Shown here: positions 1-8,241 of the stretch, one piece after another
Position numbering within the stretch: the stretch's first letter is position 1
How the letters are laid out: every line of letters begins with the position of its first letter
Virus record (IMG/VR): IMGVR_UViG_3300031227_000371
Location: 1-25,887 of that record
DNA: 25,887 nt
Direction: 5' to 3' (one strand)
Source of the DNA: a virus
Notes under the pieces: generated by a model
The model's database searches: none
Told to the model about the DNA's origin: nothing
Seen by the model: only the letters and a program-made list of their open reading frames with translations
Program-made: the position numbers and the translations under genes

Positions 1-8
1 ACTGCCAT
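1..8 (-). CDS. Start of an unknown gene, cut by the window edge
   Basis: Only the first codons (ATG GCA ...) are inside the window. A clean Shine-Dalgarno sequence AGGAG lies at 15-19, six bases upstream of the ATG, and the preceding small gene stops at 34. The late operon therefore continues past base 1. Nothing can be said about the product. Confidence 0.5.
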
Positions 9-33
9 GCTGTTCTCCTGTTAGTAAACAAAT

Positions 34-132
34 TTATCTTCTTCTACTCCCTCGTCCCCCTCTTAACGGTTTAGCATCCCCTTTTCTTCCTACCCTTGGC
101 GTTCGCCCGCAACTTCCTTTTTTTGCTGCCAT
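34..132 (-). CDS. 32-residue strongly basic peptide
   Basis: A short frame of 33 codons follows the spike gene by 11 bases. Its start is supported by the strong Shine-Dalgarno sequence GGAGGG at 138-143, five bases before the ATG. The product is rich in Lys, Arg and Gly (start MAAKKGSCGRTPR, end RGGRGSRRR) with a single Cys near residue 8 and almost no acidic residues. I do not recognise it. Basic Gly/Arg peptides usually bind nucleic acid, so a DNA- or RNA-associated virion peptide is possible but is inference. The next gene also starts with its own ribosome-binding site just downstream, which fits a real gene in a tightly packed operon. Confidence 0.55.
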   Translation of the reverse strand: MAAKKGSCGRTPRVGRKGDAKPLRGGRGSRRR

Positions 133-143
133 TATTGCCCTCC

Positions 144-1802
144 TTAGTAGATTGTTATGTTGCCGTATATTGAATTGTTACCGTAGATAGATATTCCTGT
201 TCCTGTGCAAGTTGGGGGGCAATAAGTCACACCAGAAACATATTCATCTGCTCCCATATCCCAAGGCGTGTATGTATCTCTGTTATCCCCGTCAATATCT
301 AGTACATAATCTGCACCTAAATCATCACCCTCGTCAACTGGTACGGCAGCGTCACTCGAAAGATGAAAATCTTCACTACTGGCTGTTACACTTACAAAAT
401 CCGTGTCCGAACAAGTAGTTAAAGAATTTGCACCTGTAGCTGTGGCATCTTCTGAACAATTATAATCGTTTGCTATAAAGTTCGCATCTGCGTCTGTGAA
501 ATCAAAATCTAAGTTATTCCCAACACAGACATTATTTTCATTATAAAGATTATTAGAATTTCTAATACTAAAATCTAGCCCAACACCATTATCGTATGAA
601 GTATTATTATAGACATAGACCGTCTGCGTTCCTACATTATCACCCATCCCAACATATATACCAATAAAATTGCCGTCATTCTTAAAATAATATACGATAT
701 TGTTATAAATATAATAACTAAAGGTCGCTGTTAACGGTTGACTAATCTTAATTCCTCTCCAATTATCAGTTCCAGATGAGAAGGAGCCGCCAGCTATATA
801 AGTGATGTTATTTTTAATTACAATAAACCCTGCTTGCACTCCTTGTATAGCAAAGCAGGAGTCATGATATTGGTTTCCGCTAATAACACCAATCACAAGA
901 CCGTCGATAGTTACATAACTATCTGACACATCAATACCACCTGTAATACTTGCGGAAGTTGTTGCACTTAACTTATATGCGGTAGCCTTATAAGCTGTAC
1001 CATCATGCCTTGCATCCCCAGAGGTATAAATATTTATATAATCATCAGAAGTTGTTGTGTAGTTATGGATAAATACTTTTGTTGTGTCGGGGCTTCCTGT
1101 CCAATCTCCTGAAATTTCTATATCAAACCAACCGTCTCCTGTCAAGTCTTGCTCGTTAGCATTCATGCAAGTTTCAAGAGCTGTATAATCCCCACCAGCA
1201 GGCTTTACTGTTTTATAAAGAAATTGCGCTGCAAAAGCATTTTTAGTCCAGTAATTATATGCTACGTTAATATATGGAGACACTCTGCTATAATAATATT
1301 TTAGATATGCAATTGGGCTTGTTGACGGTTTAATAACTTCATCTGCGCTTCCGTCTTTAATAGATAGATTACTCTCAGCTACAGCCTTGTTAACCTGTAT
1401 TGCATTGAGGCTTACTGTTTTAGCTAGCTCTACTTCATTCTTGTTAAACCGATGCTTACGTTTTCTTTTTAAATACACATCATCTGGATTATCTTCATTA
1501 ATAAATGGTTCTTCATACTTCTTAGCATCTTCATATTTTATATCTGGAACTTTAACAACTATATAATTCGGAAGCCCTTCCTCTTTCCCCCACTCCCAGC
1601 CGTCTGGACGAACAGCAATAACATCTCCTACCTGTGACCTTGCTTCATAAATACGCTTATCATTAACACTCATTTTATCTACTTGTTTCTGTGTAAACTC
1701 GTCTTTCCAATGAGGTTTAGCCTGAATTAACAACTCTGCCCCAAAAGAAGGCAACGCTATCAAACAAAAACATAATGTAAGTATTAGTCTATTTAAAAAC
1801 AT
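144..1802 (-). CDS. Beta-helix spike/adhesin with signal peptide
   Basis: The 552-residue product starts with a classic Sec signal: MFLNR, a hydrophobic core to about residue 18, then PSFGA before the mature start near residue 23. Residues about 25-200 form a charged N-terminal region. Residues about 205-450 look like a right-handed parallel beta-helix, with repeated short beta turns rich in Asn, Gly and Tyr (YIYNNI, VYVYNNTSYDNG, NNITYI). Near residue 520 is DMGADEY, an ending I associate with secreted pectate-lyase-like proteins. The C-terminus carries Cys and a repeated SIYGN-type motif. Such folds are used by phage tailspikes to bind or cut surface polysaccharide; no catalytic residues can be assigned. 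Its ATG overlaps the preceding fibre gene by 10 bases with only a weak ribosome site, so translation is probably coupled. A signal peptide is odd for a virion spike; it may instead be an exported adhesin. Confidence 0.7.
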   Translation of the reverse strand: MFLNRLILTLCFCLIALPSFGAELLIQAKPHWKDEFTQKQVDKMSVNDKRIYEARSQVGDVIAVRPDGWEWGKEEGLPNYIVVKVPDIKYEDAKKYEEPFINEDNPDDVYLKRKRKHRFNKNEVELAKTVSLNAIQVNKAVAESNLSIKDGSADEVIKPSTSPIAYLKYYYSRVSPYINVAYNYWTKNAFAAQFLYKTVKPAGGDYTALETCMNANEQDLTGDGWFDIEISGDWTGSPDTTKVFIHNYTTTSDDYINIYTSGDARHDGTAYKATAYKLSATTSASITGGIDVSDSYVTIDGLVIGVISGNQYHDSCFAIQGVQAGFIVIKNNITYIAGGSFSSGTDNWRGIKISQPLTATFSYYIYNNIVYYFKNDGNFIGIYVGMGDNVGTQTVYVYNNTSYDNGVGLDFSIRNSNNLYNENNVCVGNNLDFDFTDADANFIANDYNCSEDATATGANSLTTCSDTDFVSVTASSEDFHLSSDAAVPVDEGDDLGADYVLDIDGDNRDTYTPWDMGADEYVSGVTYCPPTCTGTGISIYGNNSIYGNITIY

Positions 1803-3430
1803 GATGAACTCGCAAAAGATATTCGTTTAGACGATACGGCATCAGGGCAGAAACACATGACATTATCCGTAGTGTTATAGAACAAGCTACCCTCGCCGTA
1901 CGTCACACAAGGATTAGCTGTCGCACCTGTACCAAAGGCAACAATAGAAGCCGTAGCACCTTCTGGATTAACGTGGACTCCACTTGAAGCCCGTAACGTA
2001 CTTGCCATTGCACCTGAGGTAAAAGTCTCAACCTCGTCTACTATAACCATAAATTCTTCTGCATCTGTGATAATTCTAAGTGAAGAACCTGTTGCTGCTT
2101 TTAACGTATCTACATTAGTAAGACTATTTCCATCAAGGTTAAAGTCTGCTGTCATTGGAACTGTACCATTGGCAAGTAAATCACCGCTACCACTACCGCC
2201 AGTATCATCTTCCCAATAGATAGAACCACTTGCCGAATCATATTTAGGAATCTCATTGTCTTCAGGAGTATCAACCGTAGCAACAACATAATTCTGTGCT
2301 GTTGAACCAAAAACTGACATCAACCCTTGCGTGATAATATCTGTATCAAAGCCAAACTTTCCTGTTACATCTGTCGTAGGTGCTGCTGCGTTAGGCATCT
2401 CCCAACTCGTCGCCTCGCCACCGTCAACGATACCGCCAAGCGTCGAACCTGTAACTGATATAGAAGTTACTACTGGAGAAGTCCCGAACAAAGCCAACCC
2501 TGTGCCCGATTCGTCAGATAAGGCTTCGTATAACCCTTGTGAGTTAGTAAGTGTTGATTGTTTACCGCTAAACTGAGTCTGTATCGCAGAAGTCACGCCC
2601 TTAACACGAGCAAGCTCTACAAGCGATGGATATGTCACAACCGCCAAAGTCTGTATGTAACCAGAACCATCAAGAGCAAGTATCTCTGAAACCGTTAAAT
2701 CGTCTAGGTGAATATTCCCACCCATAGTTGACCCTGTAACTGACATATCTGTGACTACTGGACTTGTCCCGAATAAAACTAACCCGCTTCCTGATTCATC
2801 ACTTAATGCTGAAGCTAATCCTGCCGAATTAGTAAGCGTTCCTTGTTTCGCATCTAAAAGAGTTGTAATTGAATCTGTTATTCCTTTAAGACGAGCAAGT
2901 TCCGTAAGCGAAGGATATGTCGCTACCGCTAAGGTCTGGACATAACCAGAAGCGTCAAGAGCTAATATCTCTGAAACCGTTAACTCATCAAAATAAATAT
3001 TCCCGCCCAGTGTAGAACCTGTAACGTCCACTGAAACAACAATAGGGCTTGTAAGCGTCCAGTCTGTTACAGTGACAACATCATTTATAGTTGCAGTAAC
3101 ATCGTCAGGACCACCTGCCCCACCGTCTGTTGATACAAAGGTTATTTCAGTGTTAGTGAGAAAGTTAGCTGTTGTATCTATATCAGTTCCATTCACAGTA
3201 ACAAGATCACCCGTCCCGCCTACTCCTCCCGTTAAATCAAGAGAAATCGAGCCGTCAGCGTTTGTTGTCATCTTGCCATTAGAAACTTTTATCGGGACTG
3301 GAAAGCATTGAGCAGGGCTTCCGTCTTCTTCCTCAAAGCAAAAAGGTGGACTTGTTGTCACTTGCGGGAAACATGGGGCTGCAATGCTAAGGAAAAATAA
3401 GAATAATATTATCTTACGAAAGTTCAACAA
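1793..3430 (-). CDS. Tail fibre-like protein with signal peptide and 95-residue repeats
   Basis: The 545-residue product begins at a TTG codon (3428-3430) placed five bases after the Shine-Dalgarno sequence GGAGGT; no ATG fits better. The N-terminus (Arg-Lys, then a hydrophobic run through about residue 18, then APCFPQ) reads as a Sec signal. The body is Ser/Thr/Gly-rich and low in Lys, typical of trimeric phage fibres. Residues 136-230 and 231-325 are two near-identical 95-residue repeats with a third partial copy after them. The C-terminus has a Cys-containing stretch (LFYNTTDNVMCFCP) like the tips of phage collar or fibre proteins. It overlaps the upstream 120-residue gene by 17 bases and the downstream spike by 10. 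Inferred role: receptor binding, either on the virion or, given the signal peptide, on the host surface. Confidence 0.7.
   Translation of the reverse strand: MLNFRKIILFLFFLSIAAPCFPQVTTSPPFCFEEEDGSPAQCFPVPIKVSNGKMTTNADGSISLDLTGGVGGTGDLVTVNGTDIDTTANFLTNTEITFVSTDGGAGGPDDVTATINDVVTVTDWTLTSPIVVSVDVTGSTLGGNIYFDELTVSEILALDASGYVQTLAVATYPSLTELARLKGITDSITTLLDAKQGTLTNSAGLASALSDESGSGLVLFGTSPVVTDMSVTGSTMGGNIHLDDLTVSEILALDGSGYIQTLAVVTYPSLVELARVKGVTSAIQTQFSGKQSTLTNSQGLYEALSDESGTGLALFGTSPVVTSISVTGSTLGGIVDGGEATSWEMPNAAAPTTDVTGKFGFDTDIITQGLMSVFGSTAQNYVVATVDTPEDNEIPKYDSASGSIYWEDDTGGSGSGDLLANGTVPMTADFNLDGNSLTNVDTLKAATGSSLRIITDAEEFMVIVDEVETFTSGAMASTLRASSGVHVNPEGATASIVAFGTGATANPCVTYGEGSLFYNTTDNVMCFCPDAVSSKRISFASSSCF
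2456..3025 (-). repeat. Two tandem 285-bp repeats inside the fibre gene
   Basis: Units lie at 2741-3025 and 2456-2740, exactly 285 bp (95 codons) each, in frame and abutting. A third unit starts at 2455 but diverges after about eight residues (VTGSTLGG). The proteins match at most positions (VTGST-GGNI, LTVSEILALD, LSDESG-GL-LFGTSPVVT) while the DNA has many silent differences. The duplication is therefore not recent and has been kept for protein structure. Confidence 0.9.
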
Positions 3431-3776
3431 TTCTGACCTCCGATGTATCTACACCGTCAGCGACAAGGTATATTGAAAATGTATCAGATACATTTGAAAA
3501 AACCTTGCCTTGACTTGGGAAAATTTTGACACCACTTGAAGATGTGACGCTAACACCACCATAATAAATATTCTTTGCACCGAAATTCTGAATCTCGATT
3601 GTTCGCTTTCCTGGCGTGATTGTTATTTCCTGCGCCGTTGAATCAACTGTGATCGCTGTCCTGTGCGATGCAACTCCGGCAGTATCTATCGGAATCATTC
3701 CTATTTTCTTGTCTGACCCGTCGCCTATTGCTGATTGATTCAATAAAGGCTCTACGCTTATATGATCTTTAGCCAT
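3414..3776 (-). CDS. Small beta-rich virion-type protein
   Basis: The 120-residue product has no signal peptide or membrane segment and is predicted mostly beta strand. It resembles a small domain I recognise from phage virion cassettes: Thr/Ala-rich opening (AITVDSTAQEITI), a strand around IEIQNFGAKNIYYGG, then VTSSSGVKIFPSQGKVF and a final strand ending in VRIVEL. In that family the domain is thought to decorate the tail or head or to join fibres; the exact role is not known to me. The ATG is preceded by GGGGGAATAAA, which includes the stop codon of the coiled-coil gene upstream. Its 3' end overlaps the fibre gene by 17 bases, so the two are likely coupled. Confidence 0.6.
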   Translation of the reverse strand: MAKDHISVEPLLNQSAIGDGSDKKIGMIPIDTAGVASHRTAITVDSTAQEITITPGKRTIEIQNFGAKNIYYGGVSVTSSSGVKIFPSQGKVFSNVSDTFSIYLVADGVDTSEVRIVELS

Positions 3777-3777
3777 T

Positions 3778-4425
3778 TTATTCCCCCTTCAATGATTCTT
3801 TCAAATTGTATCTTTTTATTAAGCGGTTGATTTCCTTGCGCTCAACCTGGATTTTAAGCTCTTGGTCATTAAGGTCGGCAGCTCTTTGTTCGTTCCTAGA
3901 CTCTTTAGAAAAAATGTCTTTCTGGCGTTCATTGTAAGATTTTTCTTTTCTCAGGTTTTCTTCTTTTTCTTTTTCAATCTTTTCATCATCCTGCTTTAAT
4001 GAATTTAATTTAAGTTCGTAATTATTCTTAGATTTGTTTGCCGCCGCCTTTTTTTCTTCGGCTTGTGAGCGAATATCTTTTGCCCTGATTAATTCAAGCC
4101 GTGAATTATCCAAATCATCATCAATTGATTTTCTTTTTCTCGCGGCCTCTTTGTTAAGTGAATCATAAAGCTTTGCTTTTTCGTTGTGATTGTTTTTTGC
4201 TTGCTCAAGATCCGTAATTCTTGAATCAATATTTTTCCTCTCTTCAGCCTTACGCACCCTAATATCAGATAACTCTTTTTCTCTCTGGCTGATAAGGTCT
4301 TGATACAAAAGCTCTTTTTGCTTTATGTCTGCGCGTATCTTTTCGATGTCTCCAAATGAGCTGAGAACCTGTCCTGCAAATTCTTCAATAATCGGAGTGA
4401 GCTTTTTCATTAATGCTTGTTTCAT
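3778..4425 (-). CDS. Coiled-coil protein B (215 aa)
   Basis: Residues about 25-205 are almost continuous heptad-like helix, very rich in Lys, Glu, Gln, Arg and Leu, with no Pro and no signal peptide or membrane segment. The first 25 residues (LTPIIEEFAGQVLSSFGDIEKI) align in layout with the neighbouring coiled-coil gene at 4518-5132 (LEPVIVNFEESLQSI), and both contain a YDSL motif and end in a Lys/Glu/Arg helix, so the two look like diverged paralogues. The ATG follows GGAAGGTGG by five bases. Placed between ejection proteins and fibre genes, it could be a rod or linker in the tail or an internal virion protein; that is inference from position. Coiled coils of this kind give poor sequence matches, so homology needs a profile search. 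Confidence 0.6.
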   Translation of the reverse strand: MKQALMKKLTPIIEEFAGQVLSSFGDIEKIRADIKQKELLYQDLISQREKELSDIRVRKAEERKNIDSRITDLEQAKNNHNEKAKLYDSLNKEAARKRKSIDDDLDNSRLELIRAKDIRSQAEEKKAAANKSKNNYELKLNSLKQDDEKIEKEKEENLRKEKSYNERQKDIFSKESRNEQRAADLNDQELKIQVERKEINRLIKRYNLKESLKGE

Positions 4426-4525
4426 ATTGCCACCTTCCTTGAGTTCTGATATTTCTCTTTGTTCCGTCCGGCTCAGACGCCCTGTTATTAAAAAAAGGCT
4501 CTAGGCTTTCGTCGTCTTTACCCAT
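4385..4525 (-). CDS. Possible 46-residue gene bridging the two coiled-coil genes
   Basis: A frame of 46 codons plus stop fills the 92-base gap between the coiled-coil genes, starting inside the last codons of the upstream one (8-base overlap) and ending 41 bases inside the downstream one. An AAGGAA sequence lies about nine bases before the ATG. The product (MGKDDESLEPFFNNRASEPD at the start) is hydrophilic with no recognised motif. Both overlaps are typical of coupled phage genes, but a short frame can arise by chance, so this is tentative. Confidence 0.35.
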   Translation of the reverse strand: MGKDDESLEPFFNNRASEPDGTKRNIRTQGRWQYETSINEKAHSDY

Positions 4526-5132
4526 TCAAATTATTCCTTTTAATTTCCAGTTCAATTTGTTTTTCTTTTCCTTTTACATCAATTTCCCGAATGGCAAGTT
4601 TACTGTTTTCCCCGGCAATCCTTTCATCTTCTCTGATCAATGCCTTTTCTTTAATTTTATTAGTCCTCTCGTGTTCTGCGGCTTTCATTCTTCTTTGTTC
4701 GATATGATCAGTCTCGTTCTTTAAGGAATCGCATTTCATTTTGTATTCTTTTATCGCGATTTCCAGCTTCCGGCGTTCACCTTCTGCCAATGCCCGTTCT
4801 CCTTCTGCGCCTTTGAGCTTATTCGATTCTTCCAGTTTTATTTTTGAGACTTCTTGCTTTAATGAATCGTATCTATTGATTTCTTCTTGTAGCCTAGACT
4901 GTAAAGTCTTGTATCTTTCAATTTCAGTCCTTAATTTTTTCAATTCTTCTTCGTGGTTCTTCTTGGCCTGCCTGTCGTTATCTTTAAATAGATTGGTGTT
5001 TTCTCTTGCGACCTGCAATTCCTTGCTGACAGCTTCCCGCTTTTCAATGATGTCCCGCTTAATGGATTGAAGGCTTTCTTCAAAATTTACTATTACGGGT
5101 TCGAGTTCTTGTCTGATATTTAGGTCTTTCAT
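4518..5132 (-). CDS. Coiled-coil protein A (204 aa)
   Basis: The 204-residue product is a nearly uninterrupted charged helix from about residue 15 to the end, with long runs of Lys, Glu, Arg, Gln and Leu and no Pro. It contains no signal or membrane segment. A strong ribosome-binding site (AGGAGAG) lies seven bases before the ATG. It shares its N-terminal layout and an internal YDSL motif with the gene at 3778-4425, so the pair probably arose by duplication. I do not recognise the family. The position directly after the ejection-protein block suggests a virion or tail role, but a cytoplasmic assembly chaperone would look the same. The GEGER-type spacing around residues 108-120 (GAEGERALAEGERRKLE) is an internal short repeat. 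Confidence 0.6.
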   Translation of the reverse strand: MKDLNIRQELEPVIVNFEESLQSIKRDIIEKREAVSKELQVARENTNLFKDNDRQAKKNHEEELKKLRTEIERYKTLQSRLQEEINRYDSLKQEVSKIKLEESNKLKGAEGERALAEGERRKLEIAIKEYKMKCDSLKNETDHIEQRRMKAAEHERTNKIKEKALIREDERIAGENSKLAIREIDVKGKEKQIELEIKRNNLNG

Positions 5133-5156
5133 TGGTAATCTCTCCTAAAAGTCGGT

Positions 5157-7025
5157 CTACGGATTTTTAACTGTAAATTCGGGCTCTCCAAATCTTCCCT
5201 TCGGGCCTAGCATTGGTCCAGTAACCCTTCTTGATGTGCCGAGGGGAGGGAGTTTTGTAGGATCAAGTCCTAACAATTTTTGCTGTGCTTGTGGAACTAT
5301 GATAACCTCGCCTGTGTTCTGATTCCTTAGCTTTATTGCGCTAGGGTCTGGCGATCTCCTATGGACTGGCTTATTTGGCAATGCCAACCTTTGCTTGAAT
5401 TGTAGGAATGCTTGATTAGATACAGGAATTTCTGCTTTCGGTAAAACCTCTGGCGTGACTGATGTGGGCGCAGCTTCATGTAATTTATTAACAGTTCTAA
5501 ACATATTTGCTATTTTAGTATTTTGATCATTTAATTGCTTAAATTTTGCAGCTATTCCTTTTTGTGCAATGCCCTGAACAACATCCCCAGGATTCAATGT
5601 GAGAATACCTCTTGCGATTTGGCCATTAGAGAAAATATCCGGTAGATCAAAAAATCCTTTTATGTTTTTCCTGCCATCGATAAGAACTCTTTTATTTATA
5701 TCCTTTTCTATTGATTTTAAAGCACCGAATTTATTCTTTAATATCTGAAATTCTCTTCCTGTTGTTTGCTCAACAGCGCTATCAAGAGATTTCCTTAAAA
5801 CATCAGTTGCTTTTGCTTCTACGCCTATTGCGTCAGCGTCAGAGAATGTTCTGTTTTTAAACCATGATTGTAGTCTAACATTCGCGCTAGCGATTGATTC
5901 ATTCGCCTCGGAGGGGGTTAGGTTCCCTTCAGCCTGTATTCTATCTGCAAGTTCGTTCATTTGTTTCGAGAGTGAGGGGTTTCTAGTTCTTAATGCTTTG
6001 CTATTGGCTGATTTTCTTATTGAGGTTGCGTAAGGTTTTACATCGACAACGGCTCCACTTTGTCCGGCCTGTTCTGCCAAATCGCTATATTGATTATACA
6101 TTAGCTTTCTAGTTTGCTCTGTAGCTTCAGCAAAATCAGATAAAGACTTGGGGACATCATTCCCGGAACTTAATTTCAAATTCCCTTTATTCTCAACAAT
6201 AGTTTTAACAGCATCCCGGGACTGTTCTTTAGATCGTTTTAATTGAGAAAAACTTGATTTTCCAGCTATGGATGGCTTAACGCCCTTGCTGATACCATCA
6301 TCAATAGCCTGGTCAACCCTAACCTGCCTTGCATTGAGTTTTCCGAACCGAGTTGATGGAGTTAGAAGCCCTAACCCTGCCTGGAACAATGCACCTTCTA
6401 CTCTTTCCCCTTCTTCGGCCGTAGCTGCCCCGGTAACTGCTCCGGCGGCTGCCGATCCGATTCTTTCAGCTCCTGGAATCTGTCTTGGGATTAGAGATGC
6501 TCCAAGCTTTTCAGCACCGCCTAAAATTATTCCTGCTGCGGCTCCTTTCGCTGCTGCTGGTAAAATAGGTTTTCTTTGTGCTGCTGCCTTTGTGCCTGAG
6601 AATAAACCTAAGCCTATTCCTGATTTTATAAGTCCGGGGACTTTTGGTATTAAAGAAGCTCCTTTCATAAACGGAGTTGCTGCTGCTACGCTTGGCAATA
6701 CCGTTCCGGCAACAGCTCCGGCTTTAGCTAATATTCCTTTCGGTTCCGGAGTCGCCAACATTGTTTGCTGGATTTCTTCTGCGTGTGGAAGCATACTAAC
6801 AACTCTTTTTCCAAAAGGAACATTCTCGAACAATCCTTTTGTGAATTGCGGAATAAACTTTTTCTCAAGCTGTTCTTTGGGAATATTGGATCCATCGATC
6901 TTTGCTCCCCTTACTTCTTCATCTGTAACGCCTTCGATATTAATATATTCGTCAATTTCTTGATCTGTAGCATTGAGCGAAATCATCTTAATCAAATTGC
7001 GTTTTATTTTTTTTATATCTGCCAT
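5157..7025 (-). CDS. Large ejection-type internal virion protein (622 aa)
   Basis: After a charged N-terminal 100 residues there is a Gly/Ala-rich hydrophobic region (about residues 98-210: AKAGAVAGTVLPSVAAATPF, GLIKSGIGLGLFSG, GAAAGIILGGAEKLGA, GSAAAGAVTGAATA), like the glycine-zipper segments of ejection proteins that insert into the host membrane. Residues about 230-500 are helical and charged. The C-terminal 100 residues are Pro-rich and contain EVIIVPQAQQ. Its ATG overlaps the stop of the preceding 401-residue gene (TAATG). In P22-type phages three ejection proteins follow the nozzle genes, and this block has the same order; I infer that it leaves the virion with the DNA and helps cross the envelope. 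No lytic transglycosylase motif is visible. Confidence 0.6.
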   Translation of the reverse strand: MADIKKIKRNLIKMISLNATDQEIDEYINIEGVTDEEVRGAKIDGSNIPKEQLEKKFIPQFTKGLFENVPFGKRVVSMLPHAEEIQQTMLATPEPKGILAKAGAVAGTVLPSVAAATPFMKGASLIPKVPGLIKSGIGLGLFSGTKAAAQRKPILPAAAKGAAAGIILGGAEKLGASLIPRQIPGAERIGSAAAGAVTGAATAEEGERVEGALFQAGLGLLTPSTRFGKLNARQVRVDQAIDDGISKGVKPSIAGKSSFSQLKRSKEQSRDAVKTIVENKGNLKLSSGNDVPKSLSDFAEATEQTRKLMYNQYSDLAEQAGQSGAVVDVKPYATSIRKSANSKALRTRNPSLSKQMNELADRIQAEGNLTPSEANESIASANVRLQSWFKNRTFSDADAIGVEAKATDVLRKSLDSAVEQTTGREFQILKNKFGALKSIEKDINKRVLIDGRKNIKGFFDLPDIFSNGQIARGILTLNPGDVVQGIAQKGIAAKFKQLNDQNTKIANMFRTVNKLHEAAPTSVTPEVLPKAEIPVSNQAFLQFKQRLALPNKPVHRRSPDPSAIKLRNQNTGEVIIVPQAQQKLLGLDPTKLPPLGTSRRVTGPMLGPKGRFGEPEFTVKNP

Positions 7026-8230
7026 TATTCAAGTCCGAATCTTTTTTTTAAGGAACCTTCCCTGTCCCCTCGTTCAAGAATAAACTCATCATACGGAGAA
7101 AGTGATTTTGCTAACAATAAATCCAAAGCATCCTGTTCGGCTTCAGACAATGTTATTGCTTTTGCCAATTTTTCAACTTTATCAGAAAAAGAGGCTAATT
7201 CTTCGTCAGGCACACTTTCTATAAATTCATTCGTTAATCCTAATCTATCTGCTGCTCTCGCAAAATTAAAAGCATTTGTAAGAGTTTTCCTCATCATATT
7301 CCTTGCATTTTTAGCTGGTGTTTTGCCACCCGGGAGCGTCATTTCTAATTTAGCGAAAATAGTTTGGACTAAACGAACTGAACCAGGCTTGTCTCCTTGT
7401 TGTGTCAATGTCGGCATTAAACGAGAAATAATTTCAGTTTTCAACCCCGGGAATGCTTCTGTTTCTTCGAACTGTTCAGCTTGCTCTCCACCAAAAAATA
7501 AAGAAGCCTTTCCTCGGAACTCATTCGCCAAGCTTCCTAGCCCACCTTCTTTTATAGCTGCAACATGAGTTTCAGCCAGCAATTTTGCTGAATTAGATAT
7601 CAAGTCAATTTGTTGCAAAGACATTCGCTGTGCTGTTATTGATTTCCCAACTGCCTCTATCCTGCCTTTTCTTATTAAATCTTGTTCTTTTTGGAACGAT
7701 TCAAAATCAGGATTCTTGACTGTTTTAAATTTTTCATTTCCAAATTTGTCCACGCCATCTGAAATTTGAATAAATTGTGCTGGCGTTTCTGTTCTCTCTT
7801 GCTGAATATCTGCAGAAGGTTCTATCCCAGCAGCAGTTCCGGGCTCTATTGCGCTCCCTGTGTCCTGTACTCCTGCTATGCCACCTAGGCCCTTCCTCTT
7901 TCTTTGAATTTCTTCAAGCTCAAGCTGAGATTTTTGCCTTGTTGGATCAATTGCATTTTTGAGCTGTTCGCGCTGTAAAAGGTCTTCGAGTCCAGTTCCG
8001 CCTTTTTTCTCTGGCTGTAAGCTCCTTGCTTGACTTAATGGCCTGCCCTGAGAAGCTAAAAGAGCCCCTTCCCCTGCCGCCAATAAAGCGCCCGTTGCTT
8101 GTTTTCCAAATCCTTGCTGTTTTGCGATGAGCCCTTGTTTCAAGGCTTCGAGCTCTTCATCGCTTAAATTTTCAAGTTGATTCTCCGGCGTAAATCCTCC
8201 GCCAGCTTTTGGTAAAAGTCTTTGAACCAT
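7025..8230 (-). CDS. Ejection-type internal virion protein (401 aa)
   Basis: The first 160 residues are low-complexity and rich in Gln, Gly and Glu with an Ala/Gly hydrophobic patch (ATGALLAAGEGALLAS). The second half is helical and contains the stretch TLTQQGDKPGSVRLVQTIFA followed by TLPGGKTPA, a pattern I associate with structural proteins of environmental podoviruses. No signal peptide is present. It sits between a 141-residue disordered protein and the 622-residue ejection-type protein, overlapping the latter as TAATG. It is inferred to be an internal head protein by position. The family name is uncertain. Confidence 0.5.
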   Translation of the reverse strand: MVQRLLPKAGGGFTPENQLENLSDEELEALKQGLIAKQQGFGKQATGALLAAGEGALLASQGRPLSQARSLQPEKKGGTGLEDLLQREQLKNAIDPTRQKSQLELEEIQRKRKGLGGIAGVQDTGSAIEPGTAAGIEPSADIQQERTETPAQFIQISDGVDKFGNEKFKTVKNPDFESFQKEQDLIRKGRIEAVGKSITAQRMSLQQIDLISNSAKLLAETHVAAIKEGGLGSLANEFRGKASLFFGGEQAEQFEETEAFPGLKTEIISRLMPTLTQQGDKPGSVRLVQTIFAKLEMTLPGGKTPAKNARNMMRKTLTNAFNFARAADRLGLTNEFIESVPDEELASFSDKVEKLAKAITLSEAEQDALDLLLAKSLSPYDEFILERGDREGSLKKRFGLE

Positions 8231-8241
8231 TTTGTCCTCCC

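Noticed and set aside
6268-7568. Long plus-strand frames of 231 and 267 codons opposite the ejection-type genes
   Set aside because: They overlap strongly supported minus-strand genes with good ribosome sites and overlap junctions. Their compositions mirror the Gly/Ala-rich genes below, and no ribosome site or family is visible.
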